NCBI RefSeq assembly: GCF_904849725.1 | Contig: NC_058521.1 | Coordinates: 348,810,138 to 348,874,137, forward strand | Reading direction: 5' to 3' | From: Hordeum vulgare subsp. vulgare | Taxonomy: Eukaryota > Streptophyta > Magnoliopsida > Poales > Poaceae | Length of the DNA: 64,000 nt | Shown here: positions 45,112-56,919 of the stretch, one piece after another | Numbering within the stretch: position 1 is the first letter of the stretch | Layout of the letters: each line of letters starts with the position of its first letter | Position numbers and translations under genes: made by a program | The notes under the pieces: model-generated | Database searches by the model: none | The model's input: only the letters and a program-made list of their open reading frames with translations | What the model was told of the DNA's origin: nothing

Positions 45112-47049
45112 ACCAAGTTAGGCCAAAAGCCTAAGCTTGGGGGAGTACGTGTTCTCACCAACTTTACATTCTTGCTTATGCTTTCACTTTGTTAGCCGGT
45201 GTTCACACTTTGCCACCGTATCATCCATGCTAGTTTATTTTCTTTTTATTGTTTTCTTTTCGTGTGTCTCTCTAGTTTGAGAAAACACAAAAAGAATTTC
45301 TTTTTCTTCTTTTGCTTGTTGGGAGCTTTCCCGTGTACATAGTTTTCTTTTTCTTTGGGTCAAGGTAGAAGACCATGGTTACAATGTTTAGTGGCTCTTG
45401 GACGCATACCTGTTTAGCTTTCAAAGAGACATCTTACTTTGTCTTCTCCTTTGTGTTTGCCTGCAGATTCCAGCGTAGTCCAATGCACGAGCACCCTTAT
45501 TATTGTTCAAATCGTTCGGTCGTGCAAGTGAAAGGCAATAATGACGATATATGATGAAGTGACTGAGCGTGGCAAAGCTGGTATGAACTCGATCTATTTT
45601 GTTTTTGTAAATATGACTAGCTCATCATGCCTGATTCAGCTTTGTTGTGAGAGAAACATGTTTGCAATGACACCGTAGAGATCATAGTTGCGTATGCCAT
45701 GCTTATTTAGCTAGGAGCTTATAATGGTTTGTCTTGGTTGCCCACATGTATGTTGAGATGACTATGATGTAGTATGATAGGATGGTATCCTCCTTTGAAT
45801 GATTCAAGTGGCTTGACTTGGCGCATGTTCACGCATGTAGTTGAAACAAAATCAACATAGCCTCTATGATGTTCATGTTCATGGTGGTTTATGTCCTACT
45901 CATGCTTGCACTCAATGTTAGTTAATCTCAATGCATTTTGATGACTATTGTCGCTCTCTAGTTGGTCGCTTCCCAGTCTTTTAATAGCCTTCACTTGTAC
46001 TAAGCGAGAATACTGCTTGGGCATCCACTTTTATAAACACAAAATTGTGCCATATGAGTCCACCGTACCTACCTATGTGCGGTATCTACCTTCCGTTCCA
46101 AGTAAATTTGCATGTGCCACTCTTTAAACCTTCAAGAAATAATCTGTTTTGCATGCCCGAACTGCTCATGTGGTGACAGGGGGCTATTGGTATCTTCCAT
46201 GCTAGGCGTGTTATCCTCGATATGTGTTTATTCACTATCATTCACGAGAAAGGGGCCGGTAATTGGAATTCCCAGTTCCACACTCAAATCAAAAAGATAA
46301 TTGCAAACAAAACTCCCCCAGGATTGATGTTGGTTTGGACGGTACCCGAGGATTCGGCTAGCCGTGGAGTGTGATTGATTGGTGGTGGGGGAGTCAAAAC
46401 TTTACTTTTCTATTTGGGAACCGCCTATTGCAGGTGTAGCGTGGAAGATGTTGAGAACTCTAAGTCATTGCATTGACAATGAAAGCATGCCACCCAAAAG
46501 CATTAGCTCTGTATTCAAAGTTTGAGCTCTGGCACCACTACAAATCACTGCTTCCCTCTGCGAAGGACCTGTCTATTTATGTTCCTGTTGAGTCATCCTC
46601 CTCTTACAAAAGCACCTATTAGAGAGCAACTCTGTCATTTTTATGCTTTTCTTTTAACTCTGTTGAGTGTGACTATGATTGGATCTTCATTGCCATGAAT
46701 TACAATGTTTAGTCAGCCCTTGGTGTTTTAAGGTGCTCTGCATTTATGTTTTGCGGTCTCAGAAAGAGCTAGCGAGATACCATCTATTCGTACTGCTTCA
46801 TGTTGTTTTCATTGAAGTGTTCACATTTGAGGCTTGTTATTATTTGCTCGCTAGTTTATTATGCCATTGATATGAGTTTACTGTGAGACCTAGATGTCAT
46901 TTGCTTATGTGGTTTGCTTGTGATGTTGCTGAAATTCTGGTTGTGAGTTAGACATAGTTGCAACAACAAGATCAAACAGAGTTCGTCAAAGTTTTTCTTT
47001 TGTCTCTCTCAGTTTGTCAACTGAGTTGCTTGAGGACAAGCAAGACTTT
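45112..47049 (+). other. Element E non-coding 3' interior
   Basis: 1.9 kb without a supported ORF. A polypurine-like motif (AAGCTTGGGGGAGT) stands at 45133-45146, just after the ORF, identical to the true tract at 47050. The rest is T-rich with no repeat or hairpin that I can support. Confidence 0.6.
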
Positions 47050-47063
47050 AAGCTTGGGGGAGT
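47050..47063 (+). promoter_or_regulatory. Element E polypurine tract (AAGCTTGGGGGAGT)
   Basis: Directly before the 3' LTR at 47064. Confidence 0.8.
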
Positions 47064-48650
47064 TGATACGTCTCCGTCGTATCTACTTTTCCGAACTCTT
47101 TTGCCCTTGTTTTGGACTCTAATTTGCATGATTTGAATGGAACTAACCCGGACTGACGCTGTTTTCAGCAAAATTGCCATGGTGTTGTTTTTGTACAGAA
47201 ATGAAAGTTCTCGGAACGTCCTGAAAATTTACGGAGATTTTTTCTGGAATAAAAGAAAAATACCTACGCAAAGATCCACCGGAGGGGGCGTGCCAGTGGG
47301 CCACAAGGCCACAGGCCGCGGCCATCCCCTATGGCCGCGCCGTGAGGGCTTGTGGGGCCCACGTGGCACCACCGCCCCCAATATCAGTTCTATATCTTCC
47401 GTTTCGCCTAGAAAAAACAGGGAGAAGGTTTCATCGCGTTTTGCGATACGGAGGCGCCGCCACCTCCTGTTCTTCATCTGCAGGGCAGATTTGGAGTCTG
47501 TTTCGGGCTCCGGAGAGGGGAAATCGTCGCCATCGTCATCATCAACCTTTCTCCATCGACAATTCCATGATGCTCTTCATCGTTCGTGAGTAATCTCATC
47601 GTAGGCTTGCTGGACGGTGATGAGTTGGATGAGATCTATCATGTAATCGAGTTAGTTCTTGACGGGGATTGATCCCTAGTATCCACTATGTTTTAGATTG
47701 ATGTTGCTACTACTTGGCTATGCTTAATTCTTGTCACTAGGGCCTGAGTGCCATGATTTCAGATCGGAACCTATTATGTTTCGCCAATATATGTGTGTTT
47801 TAGATCCTATCTTGCAAGTTTTAGTCACCTACTATGTGTTATGACCCGGCAACCCCGGAGTGACAATAGCCGGAACCACTCCCGGAGATGACCATAGTAT
47901 GAGGAGTTCATGTATTCACCGCGTGTTAATGCGTTGGTCCGGTTCTTTATTAAAAGGAGAACCTTAATATCCCGTAGTTTCCATTAGGACCCCGCTGCCA
48001 CAGGAGGGATGGACAATAGATGTCAAGCAAGTTCTTTTCCCTAAGCACGTATAAATACATACAGAATACATGCCTACATTAGATTGATGAACGGGAGCTA
48101 ACCACATATCTCTCCGTGTTATAGTTGTTACATGATGAATCACATCCATCACACTCATCCATCACCGATCCACTACCTACGAGTCTTTTACTACTAGTTC
48201 TTGCTACGTTACTTTGCCTAGGCTTGTCCCTTGCTACAAGAGGGATTGGGCCACTTTGTTGCGACCACTTTGCTGCTACTGTCACTACTGCTGTTACTTG
48301 TTACTTTGCTGCTGCTACTACTACTGTTCCTTGCTACCCCATTGTTACTTGTTGCAAGACTTTGTTGGCACCGACATCCCGTCAACAAGGCTTTTACTTG
48401 CACCATTGATACAACAGTTAGGAATAGTCTGCCTTGTCAACAGATCGTTTCTGGCTCCGTTGCTATCATACTACTTTGCTGCTGATACTTTGCTTGCACA
48501 CACTAATCTTTCAGGTGTGGTTGAATCTCACACATTCAGCTGCTAATACTGGAGAATATTCTTTCTCTTCCCGTCATGCGAACCAAAAAATTTGGGTTGA
48601 ATACTCTACCCTCGAAAACTGCTGCGATCCCATACGCTTGAGGGACATCA
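47064..48650 (+). repeat. Element E 3' LTR
   Basis: Starts TGATACGTCTCCGTCGTATC and ends GGGACATCA. Its 1587 bp align with 38887-40462 throughout, with small indels (for example nine extra bases near 48260-48275). ACGCC (48651-48655) after it is the right target duplication. Confidence 0.9.
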
Positions 48651-48655
48651 ACGCC

Positions 48656-49624
48656 TTACCTTCTAGCATGCGCGAGGAAGAGTGATGTCCGCAATCCCCT
48701 CCGTGAATGTCGGCCAGTAACTCGCGCCCCTGGTCCCAGGAAATGCACCGCAGCGCGACGTCGTTCCGACGCCTACGGTACGAGGCGTCGTCTCGTTGGC
48801 ACTAAGCCGAGGCTTGTCGTACTACGGCAATGCTCCAGGGAGCAGATATGCCCCGAGTTCCTGCATCCAATCGTCGTCTTGAGCCTCCAGGGCCAGGAGC
48901 AGTCGAGCCCCCGTGGCTTGACCGCAGTCCAGAGCCCCCGAGGGTGGTGCACGCGAGAACTTCTTTCCGTGCGGTGTCGGGTCTTCGGGTGACAGCTTTG
49001 TAGAGGGCTTAGAGAACCGGTCCTCAAAGACGCTTGGCTCCCGAGCCTCGCGACGCGAAGCTCTCTTGGCGATGTCGTGCGCCTCCTTGCTTTCGACTCG
49101 CGGGACATGCTACAACTCCAGGCCTTGAAATCGTTTCTCGATCTTACGCACCTCTTGCAGGTATGCCTCCATATGCTCATCTTTGGACGTGTAGTCCTTG
49201 TTAGAAAAGTAGACGAGGAGCTGAGAGTCGCCCATCACAGTGAGGCGCTGGACCCCCAAGGCCGTCGCTACCTTGAGGCTAGCGATGAGGCCCTCGTACT
49301 CCTCTATGTTGGTGGAGACCTTCTCCCCCTCTGGAAGTAGAGCTGCATGGCCTAGCGAAGCTTGTCTCCCATCAGGGAAGTGAGGAGGATGCCATCCCCT
49401 GCTCCCATTCGCGCGAAGGCACCACCGAAATGCATTGTCCATCCCTTGGGCGCCTCCACTCCGGGGCAAGGGATTGGTTCCCTTCCAGCCCCCAGTCAGG
49501 CGCGTCCGTCCATTCTGCCACGAAGTCGGCCAAGGCGGCTCCTTTGATGACCCTGGTCGTGCTGAATTCGACGTTGAAGGCCTGAAGCTCGATGTTCCAC
49601 TCAGCAACTCTTCCTGCCACGTCA
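48656..49624 (-). pseudogene. pol: RNase H region (element C)
   Basis: Minus strand. The visible order is EWNIELQAFNVEFSTT and ALADFVAEWT (about 49610-49530), a decayed section, then NIEEYEGLIASLKVATALGV (about 49310-49250), QRLTVMGDSQLLVYF (about 49250-49200), and EAYLQEVRKIEKRFQGLEL (about 49170-49110). This is the second RNase H type typical of the Tat lineage. After a stop the sequence continues towards the zinc finger of integrase (48990-48660), in broken frames. Integrase itself resumes at 38886, across element E. The 5' side is cut at 49624 by element F. No catalytic set can be verified because of frameshifts. Confidence 0.65.
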
Positions 49625-50153
49625 GATACTGAATAACAAGAGTCTTACATCCGAATTCATTGTTTGATACAATAAAGGACTATCACGGTCAAGTCTTACA
49701 TAGATAGGGCCAAGATGGCCAATCACACCAACACAACTACTAGCGGAATAATTGGTAGAAAACGGGAACCCATGCCATCAGCATTAACCAACTGGTATTC
49801 TGACAGGGAAACGTCCTAGTTCGTGTGTCCATCTCCGATGACGAATACTTCTCCATACTCTGGTCCCTCCATGTCTGGTCAATAAAATAACCAGTGGCAA
49901 GCCAATGAGTACATTGAATGTACTCGCAAACAGTCCAGGATATGGATAATGCAGTTGGTATGATAATAAAGTAATATGCAGCCTTTGCGGAAAGCAATTT
50001 TTAAATTAAAATGCGCAACTACTTGTATGGATATGCATGGTCAATTACTTGTATGGATATGCATCATAAGCAAGACGGCAATCATGATTACGGGTCACAG
50101 ATAACATCATATTTGTGGAGGGATGAACGCCACAGGTTCACCCTGTATGCTAA

Positions 50154-50364
50154 TAGGGTGTCTGGTTGGGCTTCCAGCCATCTTCCGTCTACCGGCTTCT
50201 AAGCCAAAAGCTCCTATTTAGGGGCTTCGGGCTGCAGCTGTGGCTTTCGGCCTTGTCAAAGCCGGAGCCGAAAGCCACAGCTGAAACTGGAAGCCCCTAA
50301 ATAGGAGCTTTTGGCTTCGAAGTAGGAAGCCGGAAGCTGGGTGGAAGCCCAAGCAAACACCCCC
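50154..50364. mobile_element. Fold-back MITE, probably Tourist/PIF-Harbinger type
   Basis: A 211-bp near-palindrome. The outer ends read TAGGGTGTCTGGTTGGGC and, inverted, GGGGGTGTTTGCTTGGGC. The arms run almost to the centre (near 50258), including GGCTTTCGGC and GCCGAAAGCC, so RNA or single-stranded DNA could form one long hairpin. Flanked by TAA (50151-50153 and 50365-50367), the PIF-Harbinger target. The other three LTRs of the A/F families lack it (for example 60385-60390). No coding capacity. Confidence 0.85.
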
Positions 50365-52336
50365 TAAGTCTCCAGACTTGTCATATCATGTTCCTCAGAT
50401 AACACCTTAATACACTCACACACACATAACTGGTTTTATTCGGAAACGACTAGACATAGTTTAAGAAGGATTACCCAACTGTCCTTGACCGTGGACACGA
50501 CTATTCGAATAGTTCTACACTATGTAGAGGTTGTACGTTGTACCCACAAGATCTGGGGAACTTCCGTGTCATCCATGACTCGCGGTATATAACATACCAG
50601 AGGTAAGTACCCGATCAATGTCTTTCCCCTGATGACAATAGACAAAGAGTCCACTCAATTTCTACCCAACCCACATGATGTACGTCTTACGAGCACCAAC
50701 TCTAGACCGTATCATCCATGCAGGGACCAACAGCATGCACGAAACACGTAAGAACGGCATAGTCGACCTACCTGGTACGACCACATCACGAGAGTCAACA
50801 TATCACTCTCGCCACTAGTAATACGAACTCTTTGCTAGCACCGACCAAAGTAATCAACAAAGCCCGTGCCATAAAAGGGTATCATGGTCGCACATGTAAA
50901 GTTGGGACGATCGACACATCATAAATCTAATCCCATTTTCGAAACCACTCGCACAAAACCTTTCCGGTACACCACTTCTTTCTCAAGTGGTCATACAGTT
51001 CAACACCATCACCCTGGGGCATTAGTGGCACCCGACAAGGTTTTCGTAAAACCTTTGATATCACATATGTGTTACCATTACCATGCATATGCTCATCCTA
51101 TGCGTAGCACTACTACTACTTGTCAACTTTTATCAGCGTGACCCTCGTAGATGGTAAGGTCATGCTCAATGCAAGTGCTCCGGAGGAGCCGTCGGTAACA
51201 CCATGTCGGGGTGTACCAATTAATCTTGACTATATGCATCGGAATAAAATAATCAACATGTCATGCATCAAACATTTTGTCACACATGGTCCACGGACCT
51301 CTTGCCTTGATCAGCTAGGTATCCAGGGTCTTCGAGGTCTTCGGTTCCAAGTCCTTCATCAAACGCGTGATCTATCTTGTCATAATAATAAGAAGAACCA
51401 CACTCAAAAAGAGAGCACAAACTCATTTTAAAAATGTTAACCTATTCTAAGAAATTATATCTTTTGTTTTAAAAATGTTTTTTCTGTTTTTGAAGTAAAA
51501 TGGTATTTATAAAGTCTTATTAACACAAGCTAAAAATACCCAAACTAGGCACTTAATTAAAGTTGTGCATAAAAGTCTTTGTAAACATTTGCACAACAAC
51601 ACTAATATATTCTACATATTTTTAGAACAATTATGGCGGAAACATTTTTAAAATTTATTAAATAATTTATCTCGTATAAATATTCTAAAAATAAGTTTTA
51701 TAAGAAAAAGAAAAAGGGCTTAGCCCCTAGCCTGGCTCGGCCAGGAGCTGGGCGGGCCCAACTGGCCAACCGGCTAGTCAGCCAACCACTATTCATGGCA
51801 TGCGCGCGATGAAGTTTAAACCTGATGCGAGGGCCCCTGCGGTCAGGCACAAAGAGGGCAGAGGCTGGCTTCCGACAGGTGGGTCCCTCCTGTCGGGGTT
51901 GTCTTCCACCTCTAGACAGAGAGGAGGGGAGGCACGCCGGCGGCGGCTCTGACGTCCTCGTGGCCAACTGAGCATAGAAACGGGCTCGTTGCGTCTCCGC
52001 CTACCTGGTATGGGTTGAGGGACCGATGGGGAGGTCCTGTGTCACCGGCGACGACGAGGTCGTGGAAGAGAAGCTTCGGGTTGTGGTGGAGAGGGGTGTT
52101 CTGAGTGAGGAGAAGCTCGGGGGAGTGGTGGAGAAAGATCCTGAGCTCACTGTGGTCACGGGGAAAGTGAGAGGAGCTCGAGAGCAAGCATGTAGCCCGA
52201 CATTGACGGAGCTCTGACGTGGTGGTGCCTCGGTCGATCTCGAGCACTGGGTCTCTCCTTGCTCTAGTGGGGATGCTAGGGACTCGATTGGAGGTTGGGA
52301 GGAGAGGTGTGATGTGCAAGAACAACGGGGGAAGCC

Positions 52337-52344
52337 TATTTATA
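52337..52344 (-). promoter_or_regulatory. LTR TATA box (minus strand)
   Basis: Reverse complement TATAAATA. In the 5' LTR of the same element the site at about 62339-62346 is altered (TATTTAAT). Confidence 0.5.
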
Positions 52345-53981
52345 GGCTGGCAACGGGGCACCGAGCGGGGGAGCGTCGGTGGTTTTTGCCACGGCTACAA
52401 GAGAGGGAGATAGGGCTCGGGTCAAAACCACTATTTGCGGACGTGGTTTAGGAGTTCCGCGGATGCAACGGGAGGAGCGGGGGCGGCTGTGCAGCAGTGC
52501 TGCGGGACCGCGTCCTCCTCACACAATCAGGCGAGCGCAGGCACGCGTCGTGTAATTCAGTGGTGAGCAGGAGAAAGGGGCCCTGAGGTTTCCCTGAGTC
52601 GGGTTGTTGCCGGGGGCGAGGAGAGATATCGAGGGGAGGTGAGAACTGGTCAGGGCTGGCTTTCCTAGCCTCAGGTATTCTCTCTAGCGTGTCTAGAGCG
52701 CATCTTTGGCATGCCATGGCATGGTGGCACGCTCTGGCCTCCTTTGGCATGGTCTGGCGTGTTTCTGGGGTTGGTTAGATGCCCTTCGGTTGCTAGGAAC
52801 CGACAGGATTAGTGCTGGTCAAATGGAGGTGCTTAAAGAGGTTCTGCCAGCATTGAACCAGGAGCTAAATTGGGGTTTTTGTCTCACTCAGTTTGAACAA
52901 TGGAGGGGCCACTATTCAGCAATTGAGGAGTGGTGCTGGCAGTTTGTGCTACGAGTTTGGAGTGAAGGGTGTGGGTGTAGAGAGTGTTATATGATTTTTG
53001 ACCAATATGGCTGAAAGTGTGTGATCTGGGTTTTGGGCAGGTAACCTTCACCAATGATGTTGAAAGTTAACAGGATTGTGTTTTAGGCAAGATTAGTATG
53101 CTCTACCAAATTTGAGCTCCATTGGGCAAGTTTGGCAATGTAAACATGAAAACACCCCCAAATAGACAATTCTACCTTTTTAAGAGGAAATGTGAGAAAA
53201 TTAATCCCCACAATCCAATTCTTGGCAGGGTCTCCTCATTTGATGAATTGAGCACTCCTGCAAAGTTTTAGACCATTTGGACAAACTTTGCAATGTAGAG
53301 TTCCTTCAACTTGAATCTGGACAGGAAAGGTTTTAGGATTATTTGGTGAACCAAACCACCTTGGAATGAAGTGAAACTTGGCATCATCACCAAATACAGT
53401 TTGGTAATATGATAGAATTTTCTAGGAATTTATTGAGAATACTTCCTTCGGAAATATTTCAAAAGGTCAAAACAGACATAATAGGTTTTCAAAGGTTTGC
53501 TCAAATATTTTGAACAGAAATAGGGGTTGAAAATCATATGTATGGATAATATATTTCTTTTGAGTATCTCCAACTTTTCTTAGATTTTCTAAGGTAGAAA
53601 AATAATTTTCCACTCAAAAATATCATTTCTGGTCTAAAAAAAGATGCAAATAAAATAGGAAAATATTTTATAAATTAATTATTTTATTATTTTGGAGAGT
53701 TATAATAGTGCTAGAATCAGAATACAATCTTTGGGTGAAGGCACCCCCTTGAAATGACGGACTTGTAGTGCAAACTCCAAAGCAAGGTTTCGAATTAACA
53801 AAATTGAGAAAATGGATTATTATGGAAATATTATGTTATAAAAATTATTTTAGATTCACACACTCAAGCATACATACAATCAATGACAATCATGGCACTC
53901 ATAGCATTTTCTTAAAAAAATTTAGTTAAATCCAAATTTGAAAAGATTACAGTTGAGGCAAAGTGAAAACAGGGTGTGATA

Positions 53982-53998
53982 GACATGTCCCCCTTACA
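53982..53998 (-). promoter_or_regulatory. Element F polypurine tract
   Basis: On the minus strand GTAAGGGGGACATGTC precedes the 3' LTR, matching the GTAAGGGGGATAGG of element A. Confidence 0.65.
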
Positions 53999-55437
53999 AG
54001 AATCTCGTCCCCGAGGTTGCTAAGTTAGGTGCTAAAAAGTTATGGAAATTTGGATCTGATATAGTATTCACGCTCCCATGTTGCTTCTTCTTCGGTGTGG
54101 TTGCTCCACTGGACCTTGAAGTACTTGATGGTGTGGCTTCTGGTACAACGCGGCTTCGTCTAGGATGTGGATCAGCTCTCGCGATAAGTGAGGTCAGGCT
54201 GAAGGTCAATGGCTTGATGGTCGATGTCCTTATAAAGATCTGGGCGGTTCGGTGCTTGAAGGCACTTCCGAAGTTGTGACACGTGGAAGACGTTTTACAC
54301 ACCCGAAAGTTCCTAAGGTAGCTCCAACTGGTAAGCAACTTCTCCACGCCTTGCCGCGATCTTAAAAGGTCCAATGAAGATTGGAGCAAGTTTCCCCTTG
54401 ACATGGAAACGCTTAGTCCCCTTGATAGGTGCGACACGGAGGTACACCTGGTCTCCGGGGTTGAGCTCCACTTCCTTGCGGTGGGAATCCGCATAGCTCT
54501 TTTTCCACGACTTGGCCACCTTTAGGTGCTCCCTGACAAGTTGCACCTTGTCTTCAGCTTCATGAAGAACGTCTGCCCGAAAGTCAACCCTTCACCAGTT
54601 TTGGACCAGTTGAGCCAAGTGCGGGACTTACGTTTGTATAACACTTCGAATGGGGCCATCTAGAGACTGGACTAATAGGTTTTGTTGTATGAGAACTCGG
54701 CGAACGGTAGACAGTCTTCCCATTCGATCACATGTGCCAAGACACAAGTGCAGCGCATATCCTCAAGTATATGATTTACTCGCGTTGTATGTCCCCCGTC
54801 TACGGGTGGAAGGCGGTGCTGAAGGAGAGCTTAGTTCCGACAGTTTCTTGGAACTTCTTCCAGAATCTTGAGGTGAACTGCGTGCCTCGGTCGGACACAA
54901 TATCCTTGGGAACTCCTTGGAGGCTCACAATATGCTCAAGGTAGAGACTGGCCAGCTTGTCGCCACCATAAGTGGTAATGACAGGAATGAAGTGTGAGAC
55001 CTTGGTCAGGTGATCGACAATGACCCATATGGAGTCATGGTCTCTATTGGATCTGGGTAGACTAGTAATGAAGTCCATACCGACTTTATCTCACTTTCAT
55101 TCAGGCACCTATAGAGATTGTAGCAGTCCGGTGGGTCGATGGTGCTCAGTATTGACACGCTGGCATACGTCGCACTTGGCGATATATGAAGCTATTTCCC
55201 GCTTCATGCCATGCCACCACAATCTTTCTCTGAGGTCTTGATACATCTTGGTCCCACCAGGGTGGATTGAGTAGGGAGTGTCATGAGCCTCTTGCAAGAT
55301 AAAGTTCTTGAGTTCAGCCTTGTTGGGTATGCATAAATGTTTCCCAAACCACACAACTCCTTGTTCATCCACTAAGAATCCTGGGGTCTTGGCTTCCTTG
55401 ACCTTCTTCTTGATGCCTTTATGCTCTCGTGTCCCTT
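53999..55437 (-). pseudogene. pol: integrase and chromodomain-like tail (element F)
   Basis: Minus strand. The HHCC region (HDTPYSIHPGG, then CDVCQRV) lies at about 55290-55150, the DDE core at about 55078-54750: GMDFITSLPRS, VSDRGTQFTSRFW, and a damaged third motif. At about 54790 a frameshift and a codon change leave Thr where the catalytic Glu is expected. A segment at 54546-54313 keeps WKKSYADSHRKEVE and FIGPFKI. The tail at about 54150-54050 is read in other frames. Several stops lie near 55100-55085 and 54780. Same function and layout as 15137-16719. Confidence 0.75.
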
Positions 55438-56919
55438 CTAGGCCTGTTTAATGTCGTCTACCAGAGTGGGTATGACTTCGAGGTTAGCCAGGAATACTTG
55501 TTCAACCAGCTCTAACCTGAAGCTCTCCAGCTCATCATACATGGCGGGTAGCCTTTCCTTGAACATAGCATTCAAAGTGCAAGCCTTACGGCTCAAGGCA
55601 TCGGCGACAACATTCGCCTTACTTGGGTGGTATTGAATGCTGAGGTAGTAGTCTTTAATCAATTCGAACCACCTTCGCTGCCTCATATTCAACTCCTTTT
55701 GGGTAAAGATATACTTCTGACTCTTGTGGTCGGTGTATATTTCGCATTGCTTCCCAAGGAGATAATACCGTCATGTCTGCAAGGCATGAACCACCGTTGC
55801 CAACTTGAGGTCATGAGTGGCGTAGTTCTCTTTGTGCGGGCGCAGTTGCCGTGACAGATATGCCACGACTCTATCGTCTTGCATCAGAACTCCATCAAGA
55901 CCGATTCTTGAGGCATCACAATATATCACAAACTCCTTGTTGATATCTGGAGTGGCCAGTACCGGGGCGGTGGTCAATATCTTCTTTAGTCCCTGGAAGC
56001 TTTCTTCACTCTCCGGCGTCCATTCAAACTTTTTGCCCCCTCTTCAAGAGCTGAGTCATTGGCCGAGCAATGCGGGAGAACCCTTCTACGAACTTGTGGT
56101 AGTATCCCGCGAGTCCGAGGAAGCTTCTAACTTCCTTCACATCGATCGATGACTCCCAGTTGGTTACCATAGTAATCGTGGCGGGATCGACTGCCAATTC
56201 GTCTACCATCATGGTATGACCCAAGAATCCAACTTCGTTCAGCGATAATTCACATTTGCTAAACTTGGCATAAAGTTGGTGCTCTCGAAGTTTTTCCAAC
56301 ACAAGCATCAAGTGTTGCTCATGTTCTTCTTCGGATTTGGAGAAGATTAATATGTCATCGATGAAGACGACAACGAACTTATCCAGGTATTCCATGAAGA
56401 CTTTGTTCATGAGGTACATGAAGTATGTTCAGGCATTGGTCAACCCAAACGACATGACCATGCACTCGTATAGACTGTACCTGGTGACAAATGCCGTCTT
56501 AGGTATGTCCCCGGGCCGAATCTTCAGCTGGTAATACCGAGATCTTAGATCGATCTTGGAGAATACCTTGGCACCATTTAATTGGTCGAATAGGTCTTCA
56601 TTCTTGGGGAGTGGATACTTGTTGTTTATTTTGTCTTCATTGAGGGAACGGTAATCGACGCAAAGCATGATAGTCCCATCCTTATTGGACACGAATAGAA
56701 CACGTGATCCCAAGGTGAGGCACTTGGACGGATGAATCCCTTTCTGAGCTTCTCGGCCAATTGCTTCTTCAACTCTACTAGCTCCTCAAATCCCATCTTA
56801 TAGGGCTTCTTATAGATAGGCCATGACCTGGGCATGCGCTCAATGACGAACTCGATGTCTCGGTTAGGAGGCATCCGAGGCAGCCCATTAAGAAAGACGT
56901 CCGGGTATTCACATACCAC
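55438..56919 (-). pseudogene. pol: reverse transcriptase and RNase H (element F)
   Basis: Minus strand. RT begins in the frame ending near 56690 ([13 protein letters not shown], about 56820), shifts at about 56705, continues with [10 protein letters not shown] (about 56660), and FIDD at about 56360-56349 ([16 protein letters not shown]). A TGA near 56430 and a frameshift at about 56025 break it. RNase H runs from FVIYCDASR (about 55935) through TDHKSQKYI (about 55730) to [10 protein letters not shown] (about 55600), with a TAG near 55775. The RT palm is present in full, so the damage is scattered point change. Confidence 0.8.

Larger units (their letters stand above)
38887..48650 (+). mobile_element. 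Element E: Athila-like retrotransposon with gag, protease and an extra ORF, no RT
   Basis: LTRs of 1576 and 1587 bp on the plus strand, a tRNA-Asp type primer site (40474), gag (40542), protease (42644), an uninterrupted 356-codon ORF (44041), and a polypurine tract (47050). No RT, RNase H or integrase lies between protease and ORF, so the element is non-autonomous. The near-perfect 5-bp target duplication and the split of element C between RNase H and integrase confirm the insertion. Over the first 200 bases the LTRs differ at about ten positions by hand count. LTR starts TGAAACG and TGATACG; WHAM-like by impression only. Confidence 0.85.
24202..49624 (-). mobile_element. Element C: Tat-like Ty3/gypsy retrotransposon (minus), split by D and E
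   Basis: Reading on the minus strand from the right: RNase H (49624-48656), [element E inserted], integrase (38886 to about 38190), 3' region with tandem repeats and an opposite-strand ORF, polypurine tract (35053-35040), 3' LTR (35039-34863, [element D inserted], 24884-24202). Removing D and E restores continuity, and both insertions have target duplications. Pol sequence, lack of a chromodomain, repeats in the 3' region and an antisense ORF all fit the Tat lineage (as in RIRE2, Grande, Ogre). The 5' half (gag, protease, RT) is not in the window; it is cut off at 49624 by element F. All pol segments contain stops or frameshifts. Confidence 0.7.
49624..53981 (-). repeat. Element F 3' LTR (about 81 bp missing at the left end)
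   Basis: On the minus strand it starts TATCACACCC at 53981 (the family reads TGTCACACCC, so a G to A change) and runs to 49624. It aligns with 59798-63044 and with the element A LTRs. The equivalent of 59798-59878 is absent. A MITE is inserted at 50154-50364. A GC-rich block (51710-52700) holds the inverted TATA box at 52337-52344. Confidence 0.85.
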
